Of a stretch of 41,243 nt of DNA, positions 1-8,791 are shown one piece after another. Position 1 is the first letter of the stretch; every line of letters begins with the position of its first letter. Made by a program: the position numbers and the translations under genes. Source of the stretch: Saprospiraceae bacterium (lineage in GTDB: Bacteria > Bacteroidota > Bacteroidia > Chitinophagales > Saprospiraceae); contig JAHDIP010000025.1 in the NCBI GenBank assembly GCA_020630735.1, positions 1 to 41,243 of the forward strand, in the 5' to 3' direction. The notes under the pieces were generated by a model. It had not been told where the DNA came from. It saw nothing but the letters and a program-made list of their open reading frames with translations, and ran no database searches.

Positions 1-2192
1 ACATCAACATTTTCCATAGGGCTATTATAGAAACCAGTAAATCCAACAGAAAAAGCTTTAAATGTACTTTCTATATCAAACTTAAAAGAATGTTGAAATC
101 TATACTTTAATACATTAAATTTAGCAGAAGAACCAGCCGCATTTATTTGTCCTACAGTTTGTTCTATCCCAGATCCAGGAGGTGGTTGTAGTGTATCAAA
201 GAATTCAAAAGTAGGATCAATATAGGTATAACCAGCTAATAAACTCGTTTCAACTCCAAATAACTTACCACGACCAGCGATACTTAAATCTGTACCTTTA
301 ATAATTGTTGTACCAATATTTCTAGAACGGAAGCCGACACCACCAAGACCACCAACAGGATAAACAAATGGGTTAAACTCCATCATGTCTTGATATTCTG
401 ACCAGAAAAGGGAAAAGTCAATAAAAGCTTCCCAATTCGATATTTTTACACCTTGTTTAATACCGAAGTCAGTGGTCCAACCTGTTTCAGAACCTAAATC
501 TTCATTAGGGAAGATTCTGAATCCAACATTTGCATCAATAAATTTTTCTGCAACGGTTGGGAAGCGATAACCTTGTCCCCAAGAAGCTCTAATGAACGTA
601 TATTGAGCAGGTTGATAATTAAGACCAAGACGAAACACAGGCTTTGCTTCTGATGGACTAGCTGCTTGAATCGTATCAAAAACGACAGTACCGTCTGTGT
701 TGGTGACTTCTATGTAAGGATTTGTAATACTATTCCTCTCATAACGGGCACCACCAGAAACAAAGAGTTTATCAAAAAACTTTTTATCCACTTGAGCATA
801 AGCAGAAAAGTTGTTACTAGAAAATTCAGAGTTGGAATACAATTCAGCCTGTATAGCTGTACTAATTCCTACTAAACCAGCAGTAATGGTAAAATCAGAT
901 TCTTCAAAATTTCGTTGGAATTGATATTCACCATAATATAGCTGAGACTGATTACTTCTATTGTCTCCATTATTATTATTTGAATTGAAGTAACGAGTCA
1001 ATACTTTATGACGATTACCTGTTTTGTCAAAATAAGTAAGATAAGGATCGATAATAAATCGTAAACGACTTGGTGTATCGGTATAAGCGTTGGTAGCTCC
1101 CACATAAGCATTGGCTCCGCTATCTCTCCAGAAGAAAAATGAATTACTTGTCCCAGGGTTGAAGTTACTATTAAAACCAACAGATAAGTTTTCGTTAATT
1201 CTATAGCGCAATCCTAAATTAACACGGCCATACATATTGGTAGAACCTCTTACGTCATCTGGTCCATCACCTTCTTCTTCTAAAGCTTGACGGAAACTTT
1301 CTTGGCGATAAGCATAAGTTCCTAATACAAGATCAAGCTTTCCAAATTTCTGACGGTGTGCAAAACTAAGACCAGTTGTATAAGGGCTTGTTTTTCCTTT
1401 CCACCATTGTTTGTCAGTATCTTTTGGAGCCATATAATGTTGGTAGAAGACACCAGCTTTAGTATACGGTTCAGATGTAGCGTATGCAGTACGAACGTTT
1501 ACGATACCATTTAAGGCAGATGATCCATATAGTGCAGATGCAGCTCCTTTCAGTACTTCTATTTGTGCAACATTTTCGACAGGTACATCATCCCAGTTAG
1601 GAAAACCAGCGTCAGCTTGTAGGGCTGGAATGTCATCTATTAACAATAATACTCGACTACCAGCACCATAGGAATAGCCAGATCCACCACGAATATTAGC
1701 TTGTCCATCTATGATCTGTACACCAGGAACTTTTTCGAGTACTTCGTCTACAGAAGTGGAGTTGGTGTTTTCTATCAAGGCAGGTTTTATAACTTCTATA
1801 GGAGCTGTAGATTGTCCAATATTTTGAGGATTTTTAGTTGCGACAACGACTGTAGTTTCCAAAAGAGTGGCTTCCGTTTCCATTTTAAGGTCGAGGGTTT
1901 GCGTACCTCCAGCCTCAACATTTACAACTTGAGTCAGCGTTGAGTAACCTATATACGTTATCTCTATAGTACTCGTACCAGGTTGAAGACTTAACTCATA
2001 ACTTCCGTCATAGTCTGTTATTGTTCCGAGACCTACATCAGCACCTTTTTTGACGATTATTGTTGCACCAATTACAGGGTCAGAATTTTCGTCTATGACG
2101 ATACCTTTGACTGTTGCATTTTGAGCAATTAAGTTAAAACTACATAAGATCAAGATAAAACTGGCTAAATATTTAGCGTAAAGTAATTTCAT
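1..2192 (-). CDS. TonB-dependent receptor (C-terminus beyond window)
   Basis: Outer-membrane receptor that imports a ligand using TonB/proton-motive-force energy. The frame is open from an ATG at 2192 to the window edge, giving 730 residues without a stop. A signal peptide ending near LIAQ (about residue 24) is followed by a CarboxypepD_reg-like beta-sandwich (about 26-105, with VKGIVIDENSDPVIGATI), then a plug domain (about 115-235, with VDEVLEKVPGVQIIDGQANI and LYGSSALNGIVNVRTA), then alternating aromatic-rich strands typical of the beta-barrel. The barrel end, including the terminal aromatic residue, lies outside the window. The ligand cannot be read from the sequence; the non-SusC-like length and plug fit iron, cobalamin or similar small-ligand receptors. 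It is divergent from the T9SS gene at 2465 and shares a 272-bp intergenic region with it. Confidence 0.93.
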   Translation of the reverse strand, partial: MKLLYAKYLASFILILCSFNLIAQNATVKGIVIDENSDPVIGATIIVKKGADVGLGTITDYDGSYELSLQPGTSTIEITYIGYSTLTQVVNVEAGGTQTLDLKMETEATLLETTVVVATKNPQNIGQSTAPIEVIKPALIENTNSTSVDEVLEKVPGVQIIDGQANIRGGSGYSYGAGSRVLLLIDDIPALQADAGFPNWDDVPVENVAQIEVLKGAASALYGSSALNGIVNVRTAYATSEPYTKAGVFYQHYMAPKDTDKQWWKGKTSPYTTGLSFAHRQKFGKLDLVLGTYAYRQESFRQALEEEGDGPDDVRGSTNMYGRVNLGLRYRINENLSVGFNSNFNPGTSNSFFFWRDSGANAYVGATNAYTDTPSRLRFIIDPYLTYFDKTGNRHKVLTRYFNSNNNNGDNRSNQSQLYYGEYQFQRNFEESDFTITAGLVGISTAIQAELYSNSEFSSNNFSAYAQVDKKFFDKLFVSGGARYERNSITNPYIEVTNTDGTVVFDTIQAASPSEAKPVFRLGLNYQPAQYTFIRASWGQGYRFPTVAEKFIDANVGFRIFPNEDLGSETGWTTDFGIKQGVKISNWEAFIDFSLFWSEYQDMMEFNPFVYPVGGLGGVGFRSRNIGTTIIKGTDLSIAGRGKLFGVETSLLAGYTYIDPTFEFFDTLQPPPGSGIEQTVGQINAAGSSAKFNVLKYRFQHSFKFDIESTFKAFSVGFTGFYNSPMENVD

Positions 2193-2464
2193 TTTCTAGG
2201 AGTTTGGTTAAAAATAATTTAGACTTTTAGTTGATAAAAACAATTTTTAAACGAGTATAAGTGTCTGAAATTTAGTTGGTTATACACGTTGTTTTAGTAA
2301 TTGTGTTGTTTATAATCCTATACTGCTTATAAAAATAGTTTTTTTCAGCGAAGGCAGGTAATATTGGGTATTATTTAAATAATTAATTTAATCATTCTTT
2401 TAAAATATTAGTAAATTATTATAACTTGCATGTTGATATTGTTCAAAATTTTAAAAATGAAAAT

Positions 2465-3238
2465 ATGAAAAAATCACTACTTTTAATTCTTTTTTCAGTG
2501 TGTATATACACTGCTCATGCTCAATTTTGTCAGCCAGATTTGACTTATGCTGATTCGGCAGTAGGAGTATATCCACTTCCTGAAGAAGGTATTGATACTG
2601 CTTGTATTAATGCTCCTTATGAGATGGTATTCACGGCTGTAGTTCCTAACGAAATAACTTTAGATATAGGAACTTTCCCTTTAGAATGGGTTCGAGTGGA
2701 TTCTATTAGAGGATATCCTTCTGGTTTAGATTTTGCTTGCGATCCGCCAGATTGTTTGTTTTTAGCTGAAACTTTAGGTTGTTTAATAGTTCAAGGAACA
2801 CCTGATGATACGAATATAGCTCCGGCAGATTATCCAATTGTATTATCTATATGTGCCTTTGCTGCTAATCTAGAACTTTGTGATACAGTTCCTGGTGATT
2901 TATTAGATGTACAATATATTATTCCATTAAAAGCAGAAGGTGGATGTGAAGAAACGGTAAGTAATAACAACCTTATTAATCCTGCTTTTGCAATAGCAAA
3001 TTCACCGAATCCATTTAGCGAGAAAACATCAATTATGGTTAATGCTTCTATTTCAGATGTAGTACCATTTAAAGTATTCGATCTAATGGGGAAAGTTGTT
3101 CATTCTGAAATGGTTTCGATCAATCATGGTGCAAATGTCATAGAATTTGATGGATCGAATTTATCAAATGGAATGTACATGTATTCTATTGGCGAAGGGA
3201 AAAGTGTAGCAACTCAAAAAATGGTTGTAAGCAAATAA
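2465..3238 (+). CDS. Secreted protein with T9SS type A sorting domain
   Basis: Exported protein of 257 residues with no recognised catalytic domain. I chose the ATG at 2465 rather than one 13 codons upstream because it begins directly with a signal peptide (MKKSLLLILFSVCIYTAHA, cleavage before QFCQ). The mature region is Cys-rich (about eight Cys between residues 21 and 165), which suggests disulfides in an extracellular protein. The last ~80 residues carry the T9SS sorting-domain pattern: SPNPF near the start, VKFDLMGK-like FKVFDLMGKVV, NGMYMYSI, and a terminal QKMVVSK. By family knowledge this directs passage through the type IX pore and surface attachment or release. The gene stands alone and ends at a strong hairpin terminator. 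Confidence 0.9.
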   Translation: MKKSLLLILFSVCIYTAHAQFCQPDLTYADSAVGVYPLPEEGIDTACINAPYEMVFTAVVPNEITLDIGTFPLEWVRVDSIRGYPSGLDFACDPPDCLFLAETLGCLIVQGTPDDTNIAPADYPIVLSICAFAANLELCDTVPGDLLDVQYIIPLKAEGGCEETVSNNNLINPAFAIANSPNPFSEKTSIMVNASISDVVPFKVFDLMGKVVHSEMVSINHGANVIEFDGSNLSNGMYMYSIGEGKSVATQKMVVSK

Positions 3239-3271
3239 GCTGATCACTTTTTACTTTCAAAATAGCTTCAT

Positions 3272-3310
3272 AAAAAAATCCCTACTCGCATTGCGAGTAG
3301 GGATTTTTTA
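3272..3310. terminator. Bidirectional intrinsic terminator
   Basis: An almost perfect inverted repeat: arms of about 18 bp (A-tract, ATCCCTACTCGCA and its complement, T-tract) with a single-base centre. The A-run on one side and T-run on the other make it work in both directions, between the convergent T9SS gene and the SWIM gene. It overlaps the SWIM stop codon (3308-3310). Confidence 0.85.
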
Positions 3311-4993
3311 TGCTGGTACAAGTTCGTTTAGTTCTTCCATCAACGAATGCCGTTCTGAAAATTCTTTCCTAAAATGAAGGAGCAGTTTTTCTACCAGTTT
3401 ATGCTCTTTATTTATTTGTAAACGTTCAAGCATCGTTCGCACTTTTACAGCGGCTTGTCTGCCGATATGGTTTTGAAGATATTCACTTAATATATTAATG
3501 TAAGCAACGCTTGTTTTTTCATTATCAAAATCTAAAAGAATAGTTGAATACTTATTAAGCAAATCTACAGAACGGGTCGAACTAACATAATTTAATAATG
3601 CTGGATAATCTTTTTCTAATTCGAAAATAGCAGCCAATACATCTCTTTTTGCCAAAGAAAAAGGAAGTGTTTGAATCTGACTGATAAGAATTTCTTTTGT
3701 ACTTTTCCAATCTTTCACCTCTTGCTTGAGTAGTAATAAATACTCTAATTCAAAACCTAATAAAAAACATTCGTTCGCATATTTAATGATGTCGGATTGT
3801 TTCTTCTGCAATTTTGCAATTTCCAATAAAGAAACTTTAAAACGGTAAAGATGTTCTTGTTCTGTAGAAATTGAAGCGCCATGTTTAGCAAGATGTTTTG
3901 CATAGCTTAACTGTTGACTCTTTAATGATTTTTGGACAGCTACAAGTAATAAGTTGGGATTAGAAAGGTTTTCTTTTATGAGCAGTTGAAACTCCTCCAT
4001 ACGTTTCTCTTTTTCAAGCAAGGACATTTTTATGAGTAAAAGATTCAAATTTTCCGTCGCTGTTTTTGATTTTAAATCATCATCAATAGCCGCTATGATC
4101 TGTTGATTTTTTTCACTCGTATTTGCATAAGCAAGGAGCAAATCATAAATAGAATCTTCTAATTTATTATTTCTATAAAATGATTTTCTAGATTGATCAA
4201 AGGCAAAATTCCATATAAGGGTTCTAAGTTGGGGAGCTATATCTGCATCAATTAAACTTTTAAAACTATTGAGACAAGTATTGATTAAAAGAATCATATC
4301 TTTTTTAGATCCTTCCATCCATTTTAATAAAGGCATTATTTTAAGAACTATGGCTTTCAAAATAAAGATACCTTCAGCGTAGTTTTTTTCTATAATGGCA
4401 TCTTCAGCTTGTTCGAATAAGCTAGTTGTAAAACGGTGTAAAACTGCCGAAGCTCTAGCACTTATTTTACTAGCTTGAGTCTGAGCATTATTGATTGCCG
4501 TATCCATTAGTTGGATATATTTTTCTTCGCTATCTTCCAAATTAACGGCACTGGCGAATCGTGCTTTTAGTGCAATGGCAAAGTTTCGGTTGTCTCTTGC
4601 ATAAGAGCGGACAAAAGCTATCAAGTCATCAGCGTTGATATTTTTGAGAATGCTATTCGTTGTTAATTTTTTAGGTTTTTTTATTTTTTTAGGTTGTTTT
4701 TTCTTTTTCTCATTTCGTTGTTGCTGCTTTCTAAGTTTTAGAAGACCAGCTGTAATATGTGTACAAACTTCCTTATGAGCGAAAGCATTACAGTCGCAAG
4801 TGTAGGCTTTAATTTTGGAAGGAGTTATTTGTATTTCAATCTCATACGAAAAATCGTCTTCAACCGTAGCAATCCATAAATGCTTTTCTGTTTCGATTAG
4901 TTGAGATATTGCATTTGCTTCAAGAAGTTTTTCCGCTTGTTCAACTAAGGAATCATCAATATGTAGTTCTATTTCATTTAGTAAAAAATTCAT
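3308..4993 (-). CDS. SWIM zinc-finger protein with helical C-terminal region
   Basis: A 561-residue cytoplasmic protein. Near residues 65-80 it carries CDC-x8-CTH, the CxCx(n)CxH signature of the SWIM zinc finger, a proposed DNA- or protein-binding module. A strongly basic Lys-rich linker follows (about 90-112), then about 450 residues of helical, repeat-like sequence with regular Leu spacing, which looks like an alpha-solenoid scaffold. In many bacteria SWIM proteins sit beside or are fused to SNF2-type ATPases, or beside MoxR/VWA modules; none is present here. No signal peptide or membrane segment is seen. It is a single gene, convergent with the T9SS gene. Partner and function are unknown. 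Confidence 0.85.
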   Translation of the reverse strand: MNFLLNEIELHIDDSLVEQAEKLLEANAISQLIETEKHLWIATVEDDFSYEIEIQITPSKIKAYTCDCNAFAHKEVCTHITAGLLKLRKQQQRNEKKKKQPKKIKKPKKLTTNSILKNINADDLIAFVRSYARDNRNFAIALKARFASAVNLEDSEEKYIQLMDTAINNAQTQASKISARASAVLHRFTTSLFEQAEDAIIEKNYAEGIFILKAIVLKIMPLLKWMEGSKKDMILLINTCLNSFKSLIDADIAPQLRTLIWNFAFDQSRKSFYRNNKLEDSIYDLLLAYANTSEKNQQIIAAIDDDLKSKTATENLNLLLIKMSLLEKEKRMEEFQLLIKENLSNPNLLLVAVQKSLKSQQLSYAKHLAKHGASISTEQEHLYRFKVSLLEIAKLQKKQSDIIKYANECFLLGFELEYLLLLKQEVKDWKSTKEILISQIQTLPFSLAKRDVLAAIFELEKDYPALLNYVSSTRSVDLLNKYSTILLDFDNEKTSVAYINILSEYLQNHIGRQAAVKVRTMLERLQINKEHKLVEKLLLHFRKEFSERHSLMEELNELVPA

Positions 4994-5482
4994 TATTATT
5001 AAAGATTTTTTTGTTCATGGATTTTTTGGGAAAAAGATATTTTAGTAACGATTCAAAAAATGAAGTAAACCTAATGGTTTTTTATCTTATTTTGAGGAAA
5101 TAGAGGGGCATAAATTCATCAGCTAAATGCTGTAGCTTTTATTTGACCCATACTAAACCAATAAAGCTAAAGACATTTACGCTTTAATTCAAGGGGCAAA
5201 CCATTAATTTTTAAATAAGTTCTTTTAAACAGATGGATGAATGCTCGTTTTTTATACTTATTTTTATTTTTTTTGTTAGAAAAATTTATAAAAGTTCTGA
5301 AATTATACTGAACATTAAATGGTTTTCGGTTTACCAAAAGATTAAAGTCCTTGAGAATCAAACGATTACTACTACGATGATCTGTAAACTACAAACCGAT
5401 AGGTAAAAGCCTCTTGGTTTTCAAGAATCGAAGGCTAACTTTTTACCAAGCCGTTTTAAAACATCGAAATAACGAAGCAACA
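4994..5482. other. Non-coding stretch between SWIM gene and sixA
   Basis: About 490 bp between the start of the minus-strand SWIM gene and the chosen sixA start, so it must hold both divergent promoters. The short open frames here are AT-rich, lack family features and look like chance. I see no strong hairpin or repeat. Confidence 0.6.
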
Positions 5483-5980
5483 ATGTCTAAAACAGTTTAC
5501 TTTATTCGGCACGCAAAATCAAGTTGGGAAAACCCAGGTATGAGAGATATTGATCGACCATTAAATCCCCGAGGTTTGCGTGATGCCCCCTTTATGGCCA
5601 AGTTGTTAAAAGGTAAAGGTGTCGAAATCGACCAAATTATTGCAAGTCCTGCTAATCGAGCTTTTACAACAGCTACTTATTTTTCGGAAGAGTATGGAAT
5701 CGATAAAGACAAAATTATTGTCGATAGATCAATATATGAAGCTTATCCAGAAACTGTTCTTGATATCGTACAAGCTCTAGATAATAGCTTAAATACTGTT
5801 TTACTTTTTGGACATAATCCAAGTTTTACAAGTATTGCTAACCTTTTTTCGATGGAATATATCGCAAATGTACCAACTTGTGGTATCGTAAAGGTAGAAG
5901 CAGATATTAAAGAGTGGTCTTCTTTCGTTGAAGGTATAGCGATGCAAACTGCATTCTATTATCCTAAACAGTTTTTATAA
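5483..5980 (+). CDS. sixA: SixA-like histidine phosphatase
   Basis: A 165-residue member of the histidine phosphatase (phosphoglycerate mutase-like) superfamily, SixA branch. SixA proteins remove phosphate from phosphohistidine in phosphorelay proteins; the target here is unknown. The RHG-type motif reads FIRHAKSSW, with the nucleophile at His10 and Arg9, and the second catalytic His is His111 in LLFGHNPSF; the short form without a cap domain matches SixA. I chose the ATG at 5483: an upstream in-frame ATG adds 23 residues with no family similarity and would displace the N-terminal beta-strand that carries RHA. The stop overlaps the next start (TAATG), so the two genes are probably translationally coupled. 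Confidence 0.88.
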   Translation: MSKTVYFIRHAKSSWENPGMRDIDRPLNPRGLRDAPFMAKLLKGKGVEIDQIIASPANRAFTTATYFSEEYGIDKDKIIVDRSIYEAYPETVLDIVQALDNSLNTVLLFGHNPSFTSIANLFSMEYIANVPTCGIVKVEADIKEWSSFVEGIAMQTAFYYPKQFL

Positions 5981-6354
5981 TGAGAGTATATTTGTTGGCT
6001 TTTATCTTTGTACTATTTTGTTCATGCGAAGAAAAACCTTTACCCCTTAGCATCGATGATGAAACATTAATTGATGTATTGGTGGATGTTCACTTTGCTG
6101 AATCTGCTATGAATAATATTTACAAGCAGAAAAAAGATAGTTTGGCTACGCTTTATTATTCCCAAATCTTTGAAATACATGGTATAGATAAAAATGTATT
6201 TGATGAAAATATGCAAATACTTCAAAGAGATGCAGACAAAATGGATGAGATGTACGAAAAAGTACTCGAACGATTGAATAAGAAGGGACTTGAAATTCAA
6301 GAAAATGCTACCTCTACCTACAAGGGAAAAAAAGACGCTAAAAAAAATAAGTAA
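5980..6354 (+). CDS. DUF4296 lipoprotein
   Basis: A 124-residue lipoprotein. A short hydrophobic signal ends in FCSC, making Cys16 the likely lipidated residue. The body matches the DUF4296 pattern seen across Bacteroidota: an early 'L-x-DVLVDVHFAESA' helix, a central Tyr/Phe-rich segment around YYSQIFEIHGIDK, and a long charged C-terminal helix. The function of the family is not established. The start ATG shares one base with the sixA stop. The C-terminus is Lys-rich and a hairpin overlaps the stop. Confidence 0.85.
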   Translation: MRVYLLAFIFVLFCSCEEKPLPLSIDDETLIDVLVDVHFAESAMNNIYKQKKDSLATLYYSQIFEIHGIDKNVFDENMQILQRDADKMDEMYEKVLERLNKKGLEIQENATSTYKGKKDAKKNK

Positions 6355-6380
6355 AGTCTTCGAAGAAGAAGACTTTACTT
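6349..6380. terminator. Hairpin at the end of the sixA-DUF4296 operon
   Basis: Perfect 13-bp inverted repeat, AAGTAAAGTCTTC (6349-6361) and its complement (6368-6380), around a 6-nt GAAGAA loop. It overlaps the stop codon. Only a weak T-rich stretch follows, so it may act as a weak terminator or a 3'-end stabiliser. Confidence 0.6.
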
Positions 6381-6977
6381 AGACTTATGAGAGAATAATT
6401 AAAAGGCTATTCAAATATATAGAATTTTGATTGTTATATGCAATAAAAAAAGCAAAAAAAATGAATTTTTATACTCTAAATATGTTACTAAATGGTATAG
6501 ATTAAATACTCTTAAATACCGTTTTATTGGTATAATTAGTGCGGCTTAGTGTAAGTAGACCAACCCATAAATTCTGCTATACCCAAGTATTTGTAAATTT
6601 CAACATCTACTTCGTTACAAAAAGACTCACTATGCTATGGCATTGCTCTGTTTTTTGTTCCTTGTTTTTGCTAAAATATTCGGCATCTTAATATAGCGAA
6701 ACTTATAGTTTAGTCTACTAGTGTTTTAAATTTAATAATAAGTTAACATATATTTAGTTCGTTTTATCATAAAGTAGGTTACATTTATTACATTGTAAAT
6801 TAAATTCTTAAAAAGGCTATTTTAACTATAGTTGAGGCATTTTTTGAGAGAATCCTCCTTGGCTTGTCGATAAAAATAACGATGGATGGTTAAAATTAGA
6901 CCACAAAAAATGAAAGTTAATTAGTTTACAATGTATTTATTGCTGATGCATAAACTTATTATAAAATAGAAGGGAAT
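6381..6977. other. Long non-coding leader before the two-component operon
   Basis: About 600 bp with no credible gene. The stretch at 6595-6690 (TTCGTTACAAAAAGACTCACTATGC...) is locally less AT-rich and shares TCACTATG-Y-TA with the element at 17009-17112, so it may be a decayed intergenic repeat. A pair of inverted 17-bp motifs lies at 6787-6803 and 6921-6937. Confidence 0.5.
6787..6937. promoter_or_regulatory. Inverted motif pair upstream of the response regulator
   Basis: ATTACATTGTAAATTAA (6787-6803) and TTAGTTTACAATGTATT (6921-6937) are inverted copies agreeing at 15 of 17 positions, 117 bp apart. Each core, TTACATTGTAA, is itself close to a palindrome. The second copy ends 40 bp before the response-regulator start. 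A dimeric regulator binding both sites, possibly the regulator itself, is a guess. Confidence 0.35.
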
Positions 6978-7667
6978 ATGAGCCTGAGTAATGTTAAAAT
7001 TCTAGTTGTAGATGATGAACCTGATATTTTAGAGTTTATTACATACAACTTAACGAAAGAGAATTACCAAGTCGTTACTGCATCAAATGGAAAGGCTGCG
7101 ATAGATGTAGCAATCAAAGAAAAGCCTCAGTTAATCATTTTGGACATTATGATGCCAGAATTTGATGGAGTTGAAGTATGTAGAACTCTTAGGCAAAATA
7201 AAGAATTTGATAATACGCTTATTGCTTTCCTTACTGCTCGAAATGAAGATTATTCTCAAATAGCGGCCTTAAATGTGGGCGGAGATGACTATATAACGAA
7301 GCCTATTCGACCTGCAGTATTGATAAGTCGAATAAAAGCCTTGTTGCGCAGATCACGTAGAGGGGGAGAGGAAGATACTCCTGAAGTAATCAAGATAGTA
7401 GATTTAGAAATAGACAAGGAGAAGGTAACTGTACATAAAAACGGTGTACTCATTGAAATGGCAAAAAAGGAATTTGAGTTACTTTGTTTGTTAGTTTCTA
7501 AGCCAGGCAAGGTTTTTAGCCGTGAAGAAATCTTTAGAAAAATTTGGGGACCAGACGTTATCGTTGGAAATCGAACAATAGATGTGCATATCAGAAAATT
7601 AAGAGAAAAACTAGGTGATAATTATATAAAAACTACTAAAGGTATTGGCTATAAATTTCAATTCTAA
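6978..7667 (+). CDS. OmpR/PhoB-family response regulator
   Basis: A 229-residue two-component response regulator. The receiver domain (about 5-120) has the acidic pair Asp12-Asp13, the phospho-acceptor Asp56 in LIILDIMMP, Thr86 and Lys108 (ITKP). The C-terminal half (about 130-228) is a winged helix of the OmpR/PhoB type, with the recognition-helix region around RTIDVHIRKLREKLG and the wing KGIGYKF. Such regulators bind promoter DNA as dimers after phosphorylation. It precedes and overlaps the histidine kinase gene, its likely partner. The kinase's simple architecture resembles PhoR, so phosphate response is possible, but no pst/pho genes are nearby to support it. Confidence 0.95.
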   Translation: MSLSNVKILVVDDEPDILEFITYNLTKENYQVVTASNGKAAIDVAIKEKPQLIILDIMMPEFDGVEVCRTLRQNKEFDNTLIAFLTARNEDYSQIAALNVGGDDYITKPIRPAVLISRIKALLRRSRRGGEEDTPEVIKIVDLEIDKEKVTVHKNGVLIEMAKKEFELLCLLVSKPGKVFSREEIFRKIWGPDVIVGNRTIDVHIRKLREKLGDNYIKTTKGIGYKFQF

Positions 7668-8721
7668 AGGATTTAAAAACCCAACCCCTCAACAATTAGC
7701 AATATACAGTGCTTGTATATTAGCTGGTTTACTTTTTCTTTCCTTATTTGTTTTCAAGTTAATTGGAATTATTAGTGTTCCAATTGTTGCTCTATTTGTC
7801 ATATTTGTTATGAGTATTCTAGTAGCATATATTGTGATTTATTTTGCGATAGAACAATACCTAACTCGAAGAATAAAATTGATTTATAAAATTATTCATC
7901 AATCTAAGCTAGCTCCTAAGGTCAAGATGAATAACATTGGTATGAATAATCCTTTGCTTGATGATGTTGAAAAAGAAGTTGTAGAATGGACAGATAATAT
8001 GCAAAAGGATATTGATCAATTGAAATCAATGGAAGAATATCGACGTAACTTTATGGGAGATATTTCTCACGAACTAAAAACGCCAATTTTTAATATTCAA
8101 GGATACATCCATACTTTATTGGAAGGTGGATTGTATGACGAAAAAATTAATAAAAGTTATCTAAATCGTAGTATTACAAATGTAGAACGATTAATTACAA
8201 TCATTGAAGACTTGGATGTAATTGCAAAATTAGAAGCTGGTAAGATAGCATTAGAAATGCAGGAATTTAGTATTCAAGAACTAACGATTGAAGTTTTTGA
8301 TGATCTTGAAATAATGGCTGCTGAGAAAAATATAAAACTACAGCTCAAAGAAGGAGCTGATAATCCATTTGCAGTGGTAGCTGATAGAGAAAGTATACGG
8401 CAAGTCTTAATGAACCTTGTTACTAACTCAATAAAATATGGAAAAGTAAATGGCTATACCAAAGTTGGATTTTATGATATGGACAAGCGTGTTCTTGTCG
8501 AAGTAGCCGATAACGGTATAGGTATTCCTAAACAACAATTGAAGCGTGTTTTTGAACGTTTTTTTAGAGTAGACAAAAGTAGATCTCGCCAACAAGGTGG
8601 ATCAGGACTTGGTCTTTCTATTGTAAAACATATTATGGAAGCTCACAAACAAGGAATTAATGTGAGAAGCTCCGAAGGTTTGGGTTCTACTTTCGGGTTT
8701 ACGCTAGACAAAGGAGCATAA
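7645..8721 (+). CDS. Sensor histidine kinase, PhoR-like
   Basis: A 358-residue inner-membrane sensor kinase. Two transmembrane helices (about 16-40 and 44-69) with almost no periplasmic loop, a HAMP-like/coiled linker (about 70-132), HisKA with phospho-acceptor His142 in SHELKTP, then HATPase_c with the N box (LMNLVTNSIKYG), G1 (DNGIGIP) and G2 (GGSGLGLSIVKH). The frame begins at a TTG, 23 bp inside the response-regulator gene; the first in-frame ATG (about residue 56) would remove the first membrane helix, so TTG or another non-ATG start is needed. The overlap implies coupled translation. With almost no extracellular domain, it probably senses through the membrane or a partner protein. Confidence 0.93.
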   Translation: MAINFNSKGFKNPTPQQLAIYSACILAGLLFLSLFVFKLIGIISVPIVALFVIFVMSILVAYIVIYFAIEQYLTRRIKLIYKIIHQSKLAPKVKMNNIGMNNPLLDDVEKEVVEWTDNMQKDIDQLKSMEEYRRNFMGDISHELKTPIFNIQGYIHTLLEGGLYDEKINKSYLNRSITNVERLITIIEDLDVIAKLEAGKIALEMQEFSIQELTIEVFDDLEIMAAEKNIKLQLKEGADNPFAVVADRESIRQVLMNLVTNSIKYGKVNGYTKVGFYDMDKRVLVEVADNGIGIPKQQLKRVFERFFRVDKSRSRQQGGSGLGLSIVKHIMEAHKQGINVRSSEGLGSTFGFTLDKGA

Positions 8722-8791
8722 TACACCATTCTAATACATCGAAGATTTGATATTTTCAGCTCATATATCGACCCCAAAAAAGTGGATTACA

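Noticed and set aside
4909-5361. Short open frames at 4909-5103 (+) and 5167-5361 (-)
   Set aside because: The first overlaps the start of the SWIM gene in antisense; both are low-complexity, Lys/Phe-rich and without family features, as expected from AT-rich DNA.
6554-6719. AGTAGAC / GTCTACT inverted ends around a 166-bp stretch, as a possible tiny mobile element
   Set aside because: Only 7 bp match, flanks do not align, and no target duplication is visible.
8722-8791. Possible terminator between the convergent kinase and M23 genes
   Set aside because: No stem of useful length could be found in the 70-bp gap.
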